Origin: Paraburkholderia lacunae
Lineage (GTDB): Bacteria > Pseudomonadota > Gammaproteobacteria > Burkholderiales > Burkholderiaceae
Length of the DNA: 64,000 nt
Direction of reading: 5' to 3'
NCBI RefSeq assembly: GCF_003353175.1
Contig: NZ_QHKS01000010.1
Span: 62,001-126,000 of the forward strand
Under the pieces are notes generated by a model. That model did no database searches, was not told where the DNA came from, and worked only from the letters and a program-made list of their open reading frames with translations. Shown here piece after piece: positions 1 through 8,460 of this stretch. Numbering within the stretch: position 1 is the first letter of the stretch; every line of letters begins with the position of its first letter. Made by a program: the position numbers and the translations under genes.

Positions 1-239
1 CATCTGTCGCCAAGGCCTTTGAAGAGTTTCAAGAGGACGGCCGGATGAAGCCATCGTCCTACTACGACCGCTTGGTCGACGTGATGGAAGAACTAGTGAA
101 GTTCACCCTGTTGCTTCGCGGCCGTGCCGACTATCTCGTCGACCGATACAGCGAACGCGTGAAAGAGGACCGTCCGCTCGACCCCGCGACCGACCTGGCT
201 TCCCGGGCAATCGCCGACCATTCCCGCAAAGGAGCCTAG
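1..239 (+). CDS. arsH: ArsH, NADPH-dependent FMN reductase, C-terminal fragment
   Basis: The reading frame is open from position 3, so this is the end of a gene that begins before the window; the ATG at 45 is internal. About 78 residues are visible. The segment with [18 protein letters not shown] and [10 protein letters not shown] is what I recognise as the conserved C-terminus of ArsH. ArsH proteins are flavin oxidoreductases of the NADPH-dependent FMN reductase family. They are cytoplasmic and are known to oxidise trivalent organoarsenicals and to protect against oxidative stress. The gene sits 24 bases upstream of arsR in the same direction, as expected for an ars operon. The catalytic flavin-binding part lies outside the window, so only the identity is supported. 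Confidence 0.85.
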   Translation, partial: SVAKAFEEFQEDGRMKPSSYYDRLVDVMEELVKFTLLLRGRADYLVDRYSERVKEDRPLDPATDLASRAIADHSRKGA

Positions 240-263
240 GCGAGTAACCAATAAAGGACTGTG

Positions 264-602
264 ATGGCAACCCTAGATTCGAAGCTTGCAGTCAAGGCGC
301 TAGCGGCGCTTGCGCACGAGACTCGTCTCGCGGTCTTCCGCCTGCTGGTAACCGCAGGACGGTCGGGCATGAGTCCGGGCGCCATTGCAGAAACACTGGG
401 ACTTCCCGCGCCCACGCTGTCATTCCACCTGAAGGAACTCGCACACGCGGGCCTCATCGAGGGCAAGAGTCAGGGCCGGTTCATCATCTACTGCGCCAGC
501 TATGACCACATGCAGACGCTCATGGATTTCCTGATGGAAAACTGCTGCGCAGAGGAGCAAGCAGAGCAATGCGGCTGCGCGACCAACGAAACGGAGGCGT
601 AA
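264..602 (+). CDS. arsR: ArsR-family arsenical-responsive repressor
   Basis: This is a small winged-helix repressor of 112 residues. The recognition helix region reads APTLSFHLKELAHAGLI, typical of the ArsR/SmtB family. The C-terminus holds a CC pair followed by CGC, the arrangement of cysteines used to bind As(III) in the ArsR subgroup with C-terminal thiols. Binding of arsenite is expected to release it from the ars promoter. I chose the ATG at 264 because AGGA at 255-258 is well spaced from it; a GTG directly before, at 261, is an alternative. It lies between arsH and arsI, and its stop codon abuts the arsI start, so the genes are probably cotranscribed. Confidence 0.9.
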   Translation: MATLDSKLAVKALAALAHETRLAVFRLLVTAGRSGMSPGAIAETLGLPAPTLSFHLKELAHAGLIEGKSQGRFIIYCASYDHMQTLMDFLMENCCAEEQAEQCGCATNETEA

Positions 603-1076
603 TTGAAGCGATTTCACGTGCACGTTGTTGTCCCGAAACTCGACGAGAGCGTGCGTTTCTACAGCAGCATGTTCGGCGCGGAGCCTTCTGTGCTCAAAGA
701 CGACTACGCGAAGTGGATGCTTGAAGACCCGCGCATGAACTTTGCCATCTCAGCGCGCGGCGGTGAAACTGGCGTCAATCACCTCGGCTTTCAGGTCGAT
801 AGCGACGACGAGTTGACCGCTCTTCGCGAGCAGGTCGTCGCCGGAAGCGTTGCGGTGCAGGACCAACCTGGCGCGCAGTGCTGCTACGCCAGCTCGAACA
901 AATACTGGACGCAGGACCCGGCCGGTGTGCCTTGGGAGACGTACCACACGCTCGGTGGCATCCCGATGTTCGGCGCGGACAGCCGCCAGAAGGCCGGTGT
1001 CGACGAGGGTGGGGCCTGCTGTGCTCCGGCCATTTCAATTCCAGCCGTTATAGAGAAAAAGGTCGGGTGCTGTTGA
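603..1076 (+). CDS. arsI: ArsI-type C-As lyase (glyoxalase/VOC superfamily)
   Basis: The 157-residue product is a vicinal oxygen chelate protein. Candidate iron ligands are His5, His60 and Glu112, and a vicinal pair Cys93-Cys94 sits in the sequence AQCCYASSNKYW. This is the set of residues expected for ArsI, a dioxygenase that cleaves the carbon-arsenic bond of methylarsenite and other trivalent organoarsenicals. Two more CC pairs lie near the C-terminus (138-139 and the last two residues). The start is a TTG immediately after the arsR stop, with GGAGG at 593-597 five bases upstream; this strong ribosome site decides the start. The family was also named CadI (cadmium-induced), but the cysteine pair and context favour ArsI. 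Confidence 0.88.
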   Translation: MKRFHVHVVVPKLDESVRFYSSMFGAEPSVLKDDYAKWMLEDPRMNFAISARGGETGVNHLGFQVDSDDELTALREQVVAGSVAVQDQPGAQCCYASSNKYWTQDPAGVPWETYHTLGGIPMFGADSRQKAGVDEGGACCAPAISIPAVIEKKVGCC

Positions 1077-1095
1077 ATCTGCGGCATCAAAACAA

Positions 1096-1117
1096 ACGGC
1101 CGTCCAAGGGCGGCCGT
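1096..1117. terminator. Hairpin between convergent ars genes
   Basis: A perfect 7-bp stem (ACGGCCG and CGGCCGT) encloses an 8-base loop. It lies 20 bases after the arsI stop. Read on the minus strand, the stem is followed by TTTGTTTTG, which makes it a plausible rho-independent terminator for the leftward arsR ending at 1244. On the plus strand there is no U tract, so action there is uncertain. Confidence 0.55.
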
Positions 1118-1243
1118 CGAAGGCGCAATCTCTTCCGGCTTCGCACGGAATTCACTCCAGGCGGGACTGGTTGCCCAGCGCCGTGGCGCTTTCACATCCG
1201 ATAGCGCACCGTATCTGGGCAGCGTTATCGCTTTTGAGTCAGG

Positions 1244-1585
1244 TCACGCGGGAACCGGCTTGCACTTCACCTTTTTTCTGGGAGCGCAGGCCGCCGAATC
1301 CACTCCCTGGCAACAGTTTTCGGTGAGGAATCCGACGAGTTCGTTCATCTGCTCGATTTCCGGCGCGTAGTAAACGAAGCGCCCCTCCTGGCGTGACGTG
1401 ACCAGACCGGCGTGCGTCAGCTCTTTCAGGTGAAAGGACAGCGTTGCGCCCGCAAGGTCAAGCTTCTCCTGGATAACCCCCACAGTCAGGCCTTCGGGCC
1501 CCGCGGTCACCAGCAGCCGGAAAATACCGAGGCGCGTCGGTTGCGCCAGTGCGGCCAAAGCCGTGATTGCGTCTTTTTCCTTCAT
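1244..1585 (-). CDS. arsR: Second ArsR-family repressor
   Basis: This 113-residue ArsR/SmtB repressor resembles the one at 264-602 along its length, including the recognition helix region GATLSFHLKELTHAGLV and a C-terminal ENCC followed by a further cysteine. The C-terminal thiols suggest As(III) sensing. It is transcribed leftward, away from the arsC-arsC-aqpS operon, and the shared intergenic region at 1586-1795 is the probable site of action. The likely role is repression of that operon and of itself. The start at 1585 has no strong ribosome site but is the only good methionine. The two ArsR copies may divide control between two divergent ars operons. Confidence 0.88.
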   Translation of the reverse strand: MKEKDAITALAALAQPTRLGIFRLLVTAGPEGLTVGVIQEKLDLAGATLSFHLKELTHAGLVTSRQEGRFVYYAPEIEQMNELVGFLTENCCQGVDSAACAPRKKVKCKPVPA

Positions 1586-1717
1586 GATGTGCCGTTCGTT
1601 GGGTCTGTACGATGATTCTAACGCCTCACGTAGCAGGCGCGTCGTCGACCGTAGGTTGCTTCAGGGTCAGCTCGCAGGTGCCGGGCTCAGTTCAGCATGT
1701 GATGTCATCGAACGAGG

Positions 1718-1746
1718 TTGCTGGCCTCTAACATTTCCATTATATT
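1718..1746 (+). promoter_or_regulatory. Sigma-70-type promoter of the arsC-arsC-aqpS operon
   Basis: A -35 element TTGCTG at 1718-1723 and a -10 element TATATT at 1741-1746 are separated by exactly 17 bases, about 50 bases before the first arsC start. The sequence from 1741 to 1771 is a very AT-rich run (GATATATAGATATATTATC region) that overlaps and follows the -10 box. ArsR proteins commonly bind such AT-rich sites over the promoter, so this is the probable operator; that assignment is inference. Confidence 0.6.
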
Positions 1747-1795
1747 GGATATATAGATATATTATCCCGAGCCGCAACCCATTCCGGAGAAATTC

Positions 1796-2320
1796 GTGGT
1801 CGAATCCCGAACGTACAACGTGCTGTTCCTCTGCACGGGCAACTCCGCTCGCAGCGTGATGGCGGAAGCACTTCTCGCCACGTTGGGGCAGGGTCGCTTC
1901 CATACATTCAGCGCAGGAAGTCATCCGACCGGAAAGGTCAACCCTTTCGCAATCGAACAGGTCACGAAGACGGGCTACGACGTGTCCAATCTCCGTAGCA
2001 AGTCGTGGGATGAGTTCGCCGAACCGGGTGCGCCGCGTATGGACTTCATCATTACGGTGTGCAACCAGGCAGTTGGCGAAGTATGTCCGCTCTGGCCGGG
2101 GCATCCGTCGTCAGCGCACTGGGGCTTCTACGACCCCGCCGCTGCGGAAGGCCCGGATGAAGCGAAGCGCGCTGCATTCGAGCAGGTTTTTCAGCAGATA
2201 AAACACCGGGTCGAGGCGTTCCTCAAGGTGCCGCTTGAGACACTTGATGAAGCCGCCATTCGTGCCGAGTTGCAGAGGGTTGGCGACATCGACGTCACAG
2301 ACATTGGCGCGACCTCGTAA
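1796..2320 (+). CDS. arsC: Arsenate reductase, LMW phosphatase type, copy 1
   Basis: This cytoplasmic enzyme reduces arsenate to arsenite. Near the N-terminus it carries the phosphatase-like P-loop CTGNSARS, whose cysteine (residue 13) attacks arsenate. Two further cysteines, in VCNQAVGEVCP, are spaced as expected for the resolving pair of thioredoxin- or mycothiol-coupled ArsC. At 174 residues it is longer than the 130-140 typical of the Staphylococcus type because of a helical C-terminal extension. The start is GTG, set by GGAGA at 1786-1790. The gene is first in an operon with a second arsC and the aquaporin gene. Confidence 0.9.
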   Translation: MVESRTYNVLFLCTGNSARSVMAEALLATLGQGRFHTFSAGSHPTGKVNPFAIEQVTKTGYDVSNLRSKSWDEFAEPGAPRMDFIITVCNQAVGEVCPLWPGHPSSAHWGFYDPAAAEGPDEAKRAAFEQVFQQIKHRVEAFLKVPLETLDEAAIRAELQRVGDIDVTDIGATS

Positions 2321-2365
2321 CGGGTACCGACGGGCTTCCAACTGCATATCCGCCTAGGGTTCCAC

Positions 2366-2866
2366 ATGAACGACAAAGTCTACAACGTGCTGTTTCTCTG
2401 CACCGGCAATTCGGCTCGCAGCGTGCTCGCAGAGGTCCAGTTGAATGTGCTGGGCGGTGGTCGCTTCATGGCCTACTCGGCTGGCAGTCATCCGAAGGGA
2501 GAAATCAACCCGTTGACGCTGCAGCTCCTGCAGCAAATGGGGCTCCCCACAGACGGCCTTCGAAGCAAGTCATGGGATGAATTTGCCGCCCCTGATGCGC
2601 CTGTGATGGATTTTGTCTTTACCGTGTGCGACCAGGCCGCCGGAGAGCATTGTCCAGTCTGGCCCGGGCAACCGGTCACTGCGCATTGGGGCGTTCCCGA
2701 CCCGGCCGCAGTCGAGGGTTCCAACGACACAAAGAAGCGCGCCTTCAAGGATGCGGCAGCGACACTGCGCAAACGGCTCGAACTCTTCAAGAGCCTGCCG
2801 CTCGCCTCGCTTGACCGCCTCGCGCTGAAAAAGCAAGTCTCCGACATCGGGAAATCACCACTATGA
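2366..2866 (+). CDS. arsC: Arsenate reductase, LMW phosphatase type, copy 2
   Basis: This is a paralogue of the preceding gene, with the same CTGNSARS P-loop (Cys12) and the resolving pair in VCDQAAGEHCP. It has 166 residues and a similar C-terminal helical extension. The two copies differ throughout, so this is an old duplication or a separate acquisition rather than a recent tandem copy. It lies 45 bases after copy 1, and its last four bases overlap the start of the aquaporin gene (ATGA), which implies translational coupling and a shared task: arsenate is reduced and the arsenite leaves through the channel. Confidence 0.9.
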   Translation: MNDKVYNVLFLCTGNSARSVLAEVQLNVLGGGRFMAYSAGSHPKGEINPLTLQLLQQMGLPTDGLRSKSWDEFAAPDAPVMDFVFTVCDQAAGEHCPVWPGQPVTAHWGVPDPAAVEGSNDTKKRAFKDAAATLRKRLELFKSLPLASLDRLALKKQVSDIGKSPL

Positions 2867-3642
2867 GGTTGCGTCATGCCGTCGTCGCCGAGTTCTTTGG
2901 CTCGGCGCTGCTTCTCGCGACCGTCGTGGGCTCCGGCATCATGGGCGAACGACTTGCCGGCGGCAATGTGGCAATCGCACTCCTGGCCAATACCATCGCG
3001 ACCGGCGCTGGTCTGGTCGCGCTCATTGCCACCTTCATCAGCATCTCGGGTGCACACTTCAACCCGTTGGTGACGCTCGCCGAGGTCTGGCTTGGCAAGC
3101 TGCGATGGAAACATGCTGCGGCCTATGTCGCGGCGCAAGCCGTCGGTGCGATTGCCGGAGTGATTGCCGCTCACGGGATGTTTGACCTGCCGCTGATAGA
3201 AGTATCGCGGCACGTGCGCACGGGCCCATCGCAATGGTGGAGCGAGGTGGTTGCCTCGTTTGGCCTGCTCACGGTCATACTGAACGTTGCAAAACGACGA
3301 ATGGAGTTCGTCCCGGTGGCGGTCGGTGGCTATATCACGGCGGCCTACTGGTTCACGGCGTCGACCTCGTTCGCCAACCCGACGGTGACGATTGCGCGCT
3401 CGCTCACCGATACCTTCGCGGGTATCCGACCTGTCGACGCACCTGGTTTTATCGTCAGCGAACTGGTAGGTGGCGCCCTCGCAGTGCTCCTGTTCCGCTG
3501 GATGGAGCGTACACATGATTCATCGGGCAGTGTGCCTGAAGCGGTCAACAATGAAGGTGCCACCGATGACGCTGGGCGTCTGCGTGAGGAGACGGCTGAG
3601 CAGATTGACGTAGCCGGATTGGGTGGCGGGCAGAGACGCTAG
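2863..3642 (+). CDS. aqpS: Aquaglyceroporin, AqpS type, for arsenite exit
   Basis: This 259-residue inner-membrane channel belongs to the MIP/aquaporin family. Two half-helix signatures are visible: FNPL at residues 66-69 and ANPT at 171-174, which replace the usual NPA boxes. Several hydrophobic segments fill the first 215 residues; the last 40 are polar. In Sinorhizobium-type ars operons an aquaglyceroporin of this kind lets arsenite made by ArsC flow out down its gradient, in place of an ArsB or Acr3 pump. The four-base overlap with arsC supports the same role here. The family also carries small uncharged solutes, so methylated arsenicals are possible substrates. Confidence 0.85.
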   Translation: MRLRHAVVAEFFGSALLLATVVGSGIMGERLAGGNVAIALLANTIATGAGLVALIATFISISGAHFNPLVTLAEVWLGKLRWKHAAAYVAAQAVGAIAGVIAAHGMFDLPLIEVSRHVRTGPSQWWSEVVASFGLLTVILNVAKRRMEFVPVAVGGYITAAYWFTASTSFANPTVTIARSLTDTFAGIRPVDAPGFIVSELVGGALAVLLFRWMERTHDSSGSVPEAVNNEGATDDAGRLREETAEQIDVAGLGGGQRR

Positions 3643-3693
3643 TGGCGACGGGGGGGAAGCGCTCTTTCTTCCACCTTGGCGATTCGCCTGCTC

Positions 3694-4002
3694 TTACAGG
3701 GTGGGCAGGCGCTCGAAGATGTCAAAGCGAAGAAACGGGGGCGGCACCTCGGTTACTTCAAGCTCTTCAACTAGCGCAGCGGACATACCCTCGCTTAGCC
3801 AGGCGCACATGTTGGCGAGCTGCTCCGGCGAGCCCTGCAGTATCGCTTCGACTGAACCGTCCATCCGGTTACGGACCCAGCCAGTGACGCCGAGCGAATG
3901 GGCGCGGCGTACGCAGGCTTCCCGATAGCCGATTCCCTGCACGTCGCCACGTACCCGCACCAGCCGGGTTTCAAGCGGCTCGTCCTTATCGCCAGATTCC
4001 AT
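3694..4002 (-). CDS. acyP: Acylphosphatase
   Basis: The 102-residue product matches the small acylphosphatase family (EC 3.6.1.7), which hydrolyses carboxyl-phosphate anhydrides. The signature around VQGIGYREACVRRA contains the phosphate-binding arginine (Arg27), and GWVRNRMDGSVE carries the catalytic asparagine (Asn45). I chose the ATG at 4002, since upstream in-frame codons fall inside aioR. It lies 41 bases after aioR on the same strand, so it is probably the last gene of aioX-aioS-aioR. Its known substrates include acetyl phosphate and aspartyl phosphate, which makes a role in resetting the AioR phosphorelay conceivable, but that is speculation. It may only be a passenger housekeeping enzyme. 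Confidence 0.85.
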   Translation of the reverse strand: MESGDKDEPLETRLVRVRGDVQGIGYREACVRRAHSLGVTGWVRNRMDGSVEAILQGSPEQLANMCAWLSEGMSAALVEELEVTEVPPPFLRFDIFERLPTL

Positions 4003-4043
4003 GGGCGTACTCCGTTGCACGTTGATACCCTTGCGAGGGCGGT

Positions 4044-5381
4044 TCAGTGAAGGGGCTCGGCCGCAATCGCGTGCTTGCGCATCTTTTCCCACAGGCTCTT
4101 CCTGGAAATGCCAAGGGCATGCGCGGTTTCGGAAATGTGGCCCTGGTGCTGCAAGAGAGCAGCGCGAATGAAGGCGTTTTCGCATGCAGCCATGTAGCCG
4201 TCGAGCGGTGTGTCCACATCCAGAGCCGATGCTGCGTGAGACCCGTCTTCCTCGAAAATGTCGGACGAAAACAGGATATTGCGGGAGCACACGATGCATG
4301 CACGCTCAAGGCGATTTTGCAGTTCCCGTACGTTGCCGGGCCAGCCGTACGTCGCGAGCCGCGCCTCCGCCGACGGGTGAAACAGCTTCGTCGGTTCACC
4401 AAGCCTGCTCGCGATGTCGCGTACGAAGCGGTGTGCAAGCCATAGGACATCGTCGGGCCGGTCGCGAAGCGCCGGCACACGTAGCTGCAGGATGTTGATG
4501 CGGTAAAACAGGTCCTCCCGAAACCTCCCGACCCGGACCAGTTCCGCGAGGTCCCGATTCGTCGCGCAGACCAGGCGGAAGTTGGTTTCGAGCTCCCTTT
4601 CACCCCCAACTCTCGTGATACGCCGCTCCTGCAACGCGCGCAGCAGCTTCACCTGCATTGACAACGGCAAATCGCCTATCTCATCGAGAAAGAGCGTGCC
4701 ACCCTCCGCCTGCTCGAAGTAGCCTTTCTTTTGCCGTTCCGCACCAGTGAACGCACCTCTTTCATGGCCAAAAAATTCGGATTCGAGGAGCGTCTCCGGA
4801 ACGGCGCCGCAGTTGACTGCAATGAACGGAAACGCGTCGCCGGGCGCATGGCGATGAATGAAGCGTGCGAGCACCTCCTTGCCGACACCCGACTCGCCGG
4901 TGATTAGAATCGATTTGGCTCGGCCCGCGATTCGCGGCACCAGTTCCGCAAGGCGCCGCATCGCTTCGGATACACCTAGCTCGCTCTGCGCCGGCATGGC
5001 CTGGTCCGGTATACCCGTCCCTGTGAGGAGTCTGACCTTGTCGACCAGCGCGCCAATGTCGAACGGCTTGGTGATGTAGTCGGCAGCGCCGCTCTTCAGG
5101 AGAGACACCGCCGTGTCGACCGATGCGTAGGCCGTGATGAAGACAAATGGCGGAACAGGTGCGTGCGCGACCATCGAACGTGAAAACAGGTCTTCGCCCG
5201 AAATGTCGGGCAGCCGGATATCGCTGATGACGGCCTGATATGGCCTGCTCTGCAGGGCGTCCAGGGCGGACTCACCATCGGTATGCCAGTCAACGTCGAA
5301 ACCTTCCAGACGGAAGCGGTCGGCCAACGACTCTCCCATGATAGGGTCGTCTTCGACGACACAGATAAGAGCGTTCGACAT
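4044..5381 (-). CDS. aioR: AioR, sigma-54-dependent response regulator for arsenite oxidation
   Basis: The 445-residue protein has an NtrC-type layout. A receiver domain (residues 1-120) has acidic residues at 10-12 and the phospho-acceptor Asp54. A central AAA+ domain has Walker A GESGVGKE and the sigma-54 contact loop GAFTGA. A C-terminal Fis-type helix-turn-helix ends in [19 protein letters not shown]. The start at 5381 is preceded on the minus strand by GGAGAA; an ATG 17 codons upstream lies inside aioS and is less likely. It follows aioS by 14 bases. The expected role is to receive phosphate from AioS and activate the -24/-12 promoter in front of aioB. Identity as AioR rests on the neighbouring aioX, aioS and aioBA. 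Confidence 0.9.
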   Translation of the reverse strand: MSNALICVVEDDPIMGESLADRFRLEGFDVDWHTDGESALDALQSRPYQAVISDIRLPDISGEDLFSRSMVAHAPVPPFVFITAYASVDTAVSLLKSGAADYITKPFDIGALVDKVRLLTGTGIPDQAMPAQSELGVSEAMRRLAELVPRIAGRAKSILITGESGVGKEVLARFIHRHAPGDAFPFIAVNCGAVPETLLESEFFGHERGAFTGAERQKKGYFEQAEGGTLFLDEIGDLPLSMQVKLLRALQERRITRVGGERELETNFRLVCATNRDLAELVRVGRFREDLFYRINILQLRVPALRDRPDDVLWLAHRFVRDIASRLGEPTKLFHPSAEARLATYGWPGNVRELQNRLERACIVCSRNILFSSDIFEEDGSHAASALDVDTPLDGYMAACENAFIRAALLQHQGHISETAHALGISRKSLWEKMRKHAIAAEPLH

Positions 5382-5395
5382 GATGTTCTCCTGCT

Positions 5396-6853
5396 TCACG
5401 ACGGAGTAACTGGCAGCAACACCGCGAAGCATGTGTGCCCCGGCGCGCTATCAACTGAAATTGTGCCGCCGAGCTGCGTAGCGATTTGATAGCTAACCCA
5501 CAGACCGAGGCTGTACGACCGCCGGCCCTCTGCCATAGCAACGGACCCGAATGGTTCAAACAGATGCTCCATCGCAACGCCTGATATGTGCTGGCCGGTA
5601 TTCGATACCGCTATTTGTAGTCCAGCCCCGTCGACTGCAACGAGACAATCCACGCGTCCGCCAATTTCGACCGCCTTCACTGCGTTTAGCAGCAGGTTGA
5701 GGACGAGCTGGCGCACCAGGTGAGCGGGCAGTGCAACGGCCTCGTCCAGCTCGACTTCCCAGTGAAAGGCTGCCTGCTTCGCCTGTATCTGCGGTGCTAT
5801 CAGCAGCTTCAAATCCTGCCAGTCCGACAGACTCATTGCCGGCGAGTCTAGCCGCGCCTCAAACAGCAGTGCGCCGACAGTCGCGCGGATTTGGGCGAGA
5901 CCGCGTTCGAGCAAACCCAGGGTCTTCTTTGTTTGAGCGTCGGGTTCGCCATGCGTGTTGAGTGTATCGATGGCATTCAGCATGCCACCCAGCGGATTGT
6001 TGATTTCATGCGCGATGCCGGCTGCGACTTGCCCAACGGCCGCGAGTCTCTCGGACACGACGACTTCGCGTTCCAGCGCCTGTTTCTGCGCCAGTTCGGC
6101 GAGCATGGCCCGAAACTGCTGTTCTAGTTGGCCTATTTCGTCGTTCCCCTGCGCGGTGATGCCTGCACCAACCTTTTCAGGGTGCTCCTTTCCAATCCGA
6201 GCCATGGCGGCGGTGAGGCGCAGGAGCGGTTTCGCCATCCGGTCACCCCAGACCCAACCCAGCGGTATGAGCAGCAGCAAGGCTGGCACGGTGGCCACCG
6301 CGAGTTTGATGAGCGTTGACCGCACGCGGCCGTAAAAGGTATTGGCGTCATAGACCAGGACCACGTAGCCGAGGCGACTCCCATCGTCCGAATTCACCGG
6401 CATGCCGGCGGTGACGTCACGGCTTGCGAGTAATCCTGGGAAGTCGAAGAAGAACGGGTCGCCCGCACCGCCGAGGTGTGAAATGACCGCGCCAAACTGA
6501 GCCGGAAGCTTTCTCACTGGACTCTGGATAGGTTCTTTCCGGGGGGATGTCGACGCGTACACACGAGCCTTTGCGTCAAAGACAACTATTTCCTTCAGCG
6601 GATTTGTGGGCTCCCTGACCGCCACCGGCGTTCGAATCACTTCAAAAGCACGCCACAGGTCATCCTTCACCATCGGGTCGCGAACCGAGAGCGTAAGCAC
6701 GCGGCAAAGATTCTCCGCACTGCTTTCCAGGTCATTTCTGGCATCGGAAACGGCGACGCTCACGAGCGCGACAGTTACGAGCAATTCCGTCAGCAGGATA
6801 ACTGCACTCAGCGCGAGCGGAATCTTGTAGCGGTAACTGAGATGGGACAGCAT
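5396..6853 (-). CDS. aioS: AioS, membrane sensor histidine kinase
   Basis: The protein has 485 residues. A first transmembrane helix (about 10-35) is followed by a periplasmic sensor region, a second helix near 180-200, a HAMP-like linker, a dimerisation domain with the phospho-acceptor histidine in GIAHEINNPLGG, and a HATPase domain with the N box NLLLNAVKA. I chose the ATG at 6853, ten bases after the aioX stop; an upstream ATG at 6880 would overlap aioX. Neither has a strong ribosome site, which suggests translational coupling. In known systems AioX loaded with arsenite triggers AioS, which phosphorylates AioR. The gene order X-S-R supports that circuit here. Confidence 0.88.
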   Translation of the reverse strand: MLSHLSYRYKIPLALSAVILLTELLVTVALVSVAVSDARNDLESSAENLCRVLTLSVRDPMVKDDLWRAFEVIRTPVAVREPTNPLKEIVVFDAKARVYASTSPRKEPIQSPVRKLPAQFGAVISHLGGAGDPFFFDFPGLLASRDVTAGMPVNSDDGSRLGYVVLVYDANTFYGRVRSTLIKLAVATVPALLLLIPLGWVWGDRMAKPLLRLTAAMARIGKEHPEKVGAGITAQGNDEIGQLEQQFRAMLAELAQKQALEREVVVSERLAAVGQVAAGIAHEINNPLGGMLNAIDTLNTHGEPDAQTKKTLGLLERGLAQIRATVGALLFEARLDSPAMSLSDWQDLKLLIAPQIQAKQAAFHWEVELDEAVALPAHLVRQLVLNLLLNAVKAVEIGGRVDCLVAVDGAGLQIAVSNTGQHISGVAMEHLFEPFGSVAMAEGRRSYSLGLWVSYQIATQLGGTISVDSAPGHTCFAVLLPVTPS

Positions 6854-6863
6854 AAGGGCGGTC

Positions 6864-7742
6864 TTACAGCGGCCCGGCATTCAAAATGGCGACCAGGCGC
6901 CGGATGCCGTCGAACACCCTGTCATCGTCAGGTACGAAACCATCAAGGTTTAATCGCTTAAGCATGTCTCGACCGTCAGGATGTTCTTTCATGCCGACCA
7001 ATGCCCGCTGAAGGCGCAGAAACGACTCTTCGTCGAGAGAGCGGCGCGCCACAATCGGCGGAAAGCCATACTGGGGTGAACGCCACGCCACCCGCACGTC
7101 ACGCGTGCGCTCCGGGTACTGCTTCTCAATGGTGTCGTAGACGTACCCGTCAATCTCGCCGGCATCGGCGAGTCCGGAGGTCACCGCGTCAACGACCTTC
7201 CGGTGTGCGTACGTGAAAAACGATTTCCTGAAAAAGCGCGTCGGGCGGATACCCGCACGTATCAGTTCCGTTGTGGGGACGAGGAACCCCGAATTGGACT
7301 CGGGGTCGCTGAAAGCGAATACGCGGTCGCGGAGCTGCGTGATGTGGGTCGTGTGCGTGTCGCTTCTCGGGACAATCAGGTACGAACGATAGAGCGGTTG
7401 CCCGCCGTAGTCTGGTATCGCCATCAAGCGCATTGTCTGAAGGTGCGTGACGTACGGGAAGCCACACACCCAGGCGACATCAAGTCGGCCTTCAGCGAGC
7501 AGGTCGTCAATCTCACGATAGCTATTGCGCTGCACAAACCGGACGTCCGCGCTGCACACATTCGCGAGTTCCTGACTCCAGCGATTGAGCAGGCTGATTT
7601 CGTTATCAAGAAACACAGCGGTAGTGCCAAACGCGACCGCTGAATTTTCGCGGGCGCATGCGAATCTGAAGGCCGATAGGAACGGCATGCTTACCGCGAC
7701 AAGCAGAATCTGCCGCCGCCGGATGTTACGAATTGGTGACAT
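6864..7742 (-). CDS. aioX: AioX, periplasmic arsenite-binding sensor protein
   Basis: The 292-residue product belongs to the PhnD-like periplasmic binding protein group. It starts with an arginine-rich segment (RNIRRRQ) and a hydrophobic stretch to about residue 28, an export signal. The mature part shows the family pattern with [14 protein letters not shown] cysteine in WVCGFPYV (residue 93) is the best candidate for the arsenite-binding cysteine known from AioX proteins (Cys108 in the Agrobacterium numbering, from memory); Cys29 and Cys63 are also present. It is the first gene of the leftward aioXSR operon, divergent from aioBA. On sequence alone it could be called a phosphonate-binding protein; the context makes AioX much more likely. 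Confidence 0.87.
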   Translation of the reverse strand: MSPIRNIRRRQILLVAVSMPFLSAFRFACARENSAVAFGTTAVFLDNEISLLNRWSQELANVCSADVRFVQRNSYREIDDLLAEGRLDVAWVCGFPYVTHLQTMRLMAIPDYGGQPLYRSYLIVPRSDTHTTHITQLRDRVFAFSDPESNSGFLVPTTELIRAGIRPTRFFRKSFFTYAHRKVVDAVTSGLADAGEIDGYVYDTIEKQYPERTRDVRVAWRSPQYGFPPIVARRSLDEESFLRLQRALVGMKEHPDGRDMLKRLNLDGFVPDDDRVFDGIRRLVAILNAGPL

Positions 7743-7850
7743 AACGGCCCACTCCCCATCACGAACCGTTACCGGACGGTAATGGTGTCAATCAGGTCTG
7801 CTGAATGCAAACCTGCCGTGCGCAAGCCTCCCGGCGGACGTTGGACCGCA

Positions 7851-7865
7851 TGGCATACGTCTTGC
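7851..7865 (+). promoter_or_regulatory. Sigma-54 (-24/-12) promoter of aioBA
   Basis: The sequence TGGCATACGTCTTGC has the invariant GG and GC of sigma-54 promoters, with ten bases between the GG and GC pairs, and matches the TGGCAC-N5-TTGC consensus at all but one position. It ends 55 bases before the aioB start. The presence of a sigma-54 activator, AioR, in the same cluster supports the call. AioR binding sites should lie upstream, in 7743-7850. Confidence 0.82.
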
Positions 7866-7919
7866 CGTTCAGTCGATGCTAGCGACTACACGAGCAAGAT
7901 TCAAGCGAAGGAGGAGACC

Positions 7920-8444
7920 ATGTCTGAACTAAAAATCGGCCGCCGGACTTTCCTGAAACTCGGGGGCGGCTCAATTGCCGCGACCGCTGCGTCCGCGTTT
8001 GCACCAAACGTAGCAACTGCTGCGAACCCGGTCGACACGAGCAAGACGAAACTCCCGTATCCAAGGAAGCCCGTAACACAGGTCGGACGAATGGCGCTGA
8101 ACACGCCAGTCTCGTTCACCTATCCGGACGCCGCTTCTCCCTGCACCGCCCTCAAGCTGGGCAGCCGCGTTCCCGGCGGTGTCGGCCCGGATGGCGACAT
8201 CGTTGCGTATAGCGCGATGTGCACGCACATGGGCTGTCCCGTCGCGTACGAGCCCACGACGAAGGTTTTCAAGTGCCCCTGTCACTTCAGTATGTTCGAT
8301 GCGGAGAAGGCCGGACAGATGATTGTCGGGCAGGCGACCGAAAATCTGCCCCGGGTGAGGCTGCACTACGACGAAAAGACAGGCACCGTGTCAGCAGTCG
8401 GCATGGAAGGCTTGATATACGGCCGTCAGGCCAACGTTCTTTGA
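7920..8444 (+). CDS. aioB: AioB, Rieske small subunit of arsenite oxidase
   Basis: The protein has 174 residues. A twin-arginine signal ([11 protein letters not shown], residues 7-17, then an Ala-rich stretch) exports the folded enzyme. The Rieske [2Fe-2S] ligands are Cys101, His103, Cys119 and His122, and Cys106 with Cys121 can form the stabilising disulfide that some AioB proteins lack. It passes electrons from the molybdenum subunit AioA to a periplasmic cytochrome or azurin. The ATG at 7920 follows a strong GGAGGAG-type ribosome site; a longer frame from 7782 would bury the twin-arginine motif and include the promoter. aioA starts 16 bases downstream. Confidence 0.93.
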   Translation: MSELKIGRRTFLKLGGGSIAATAASAFAPNVATAANPVDTSKTKLPYPRKPVTQVGRMALNTPVSFTYPDAASPCTALKLGSRVPGGVGPDGDIVAYSAMCTHMGCPVAYEPTTKVFKCPCHFSMFDAEKAGQMIVGQATENLPRVRLHYDEKTGTVSAVGMEGLIYGRQANVL

Positions 8445-8460
8445 GTTCGAGGAGCTGAAA

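Noticed and set aside
2488..3516. Long minus-strand frame opposite arsC and aqpS
   Set aside because: It is a composition shadow of the aquaporin and ArsC genes, with no motif and no ribosome site.
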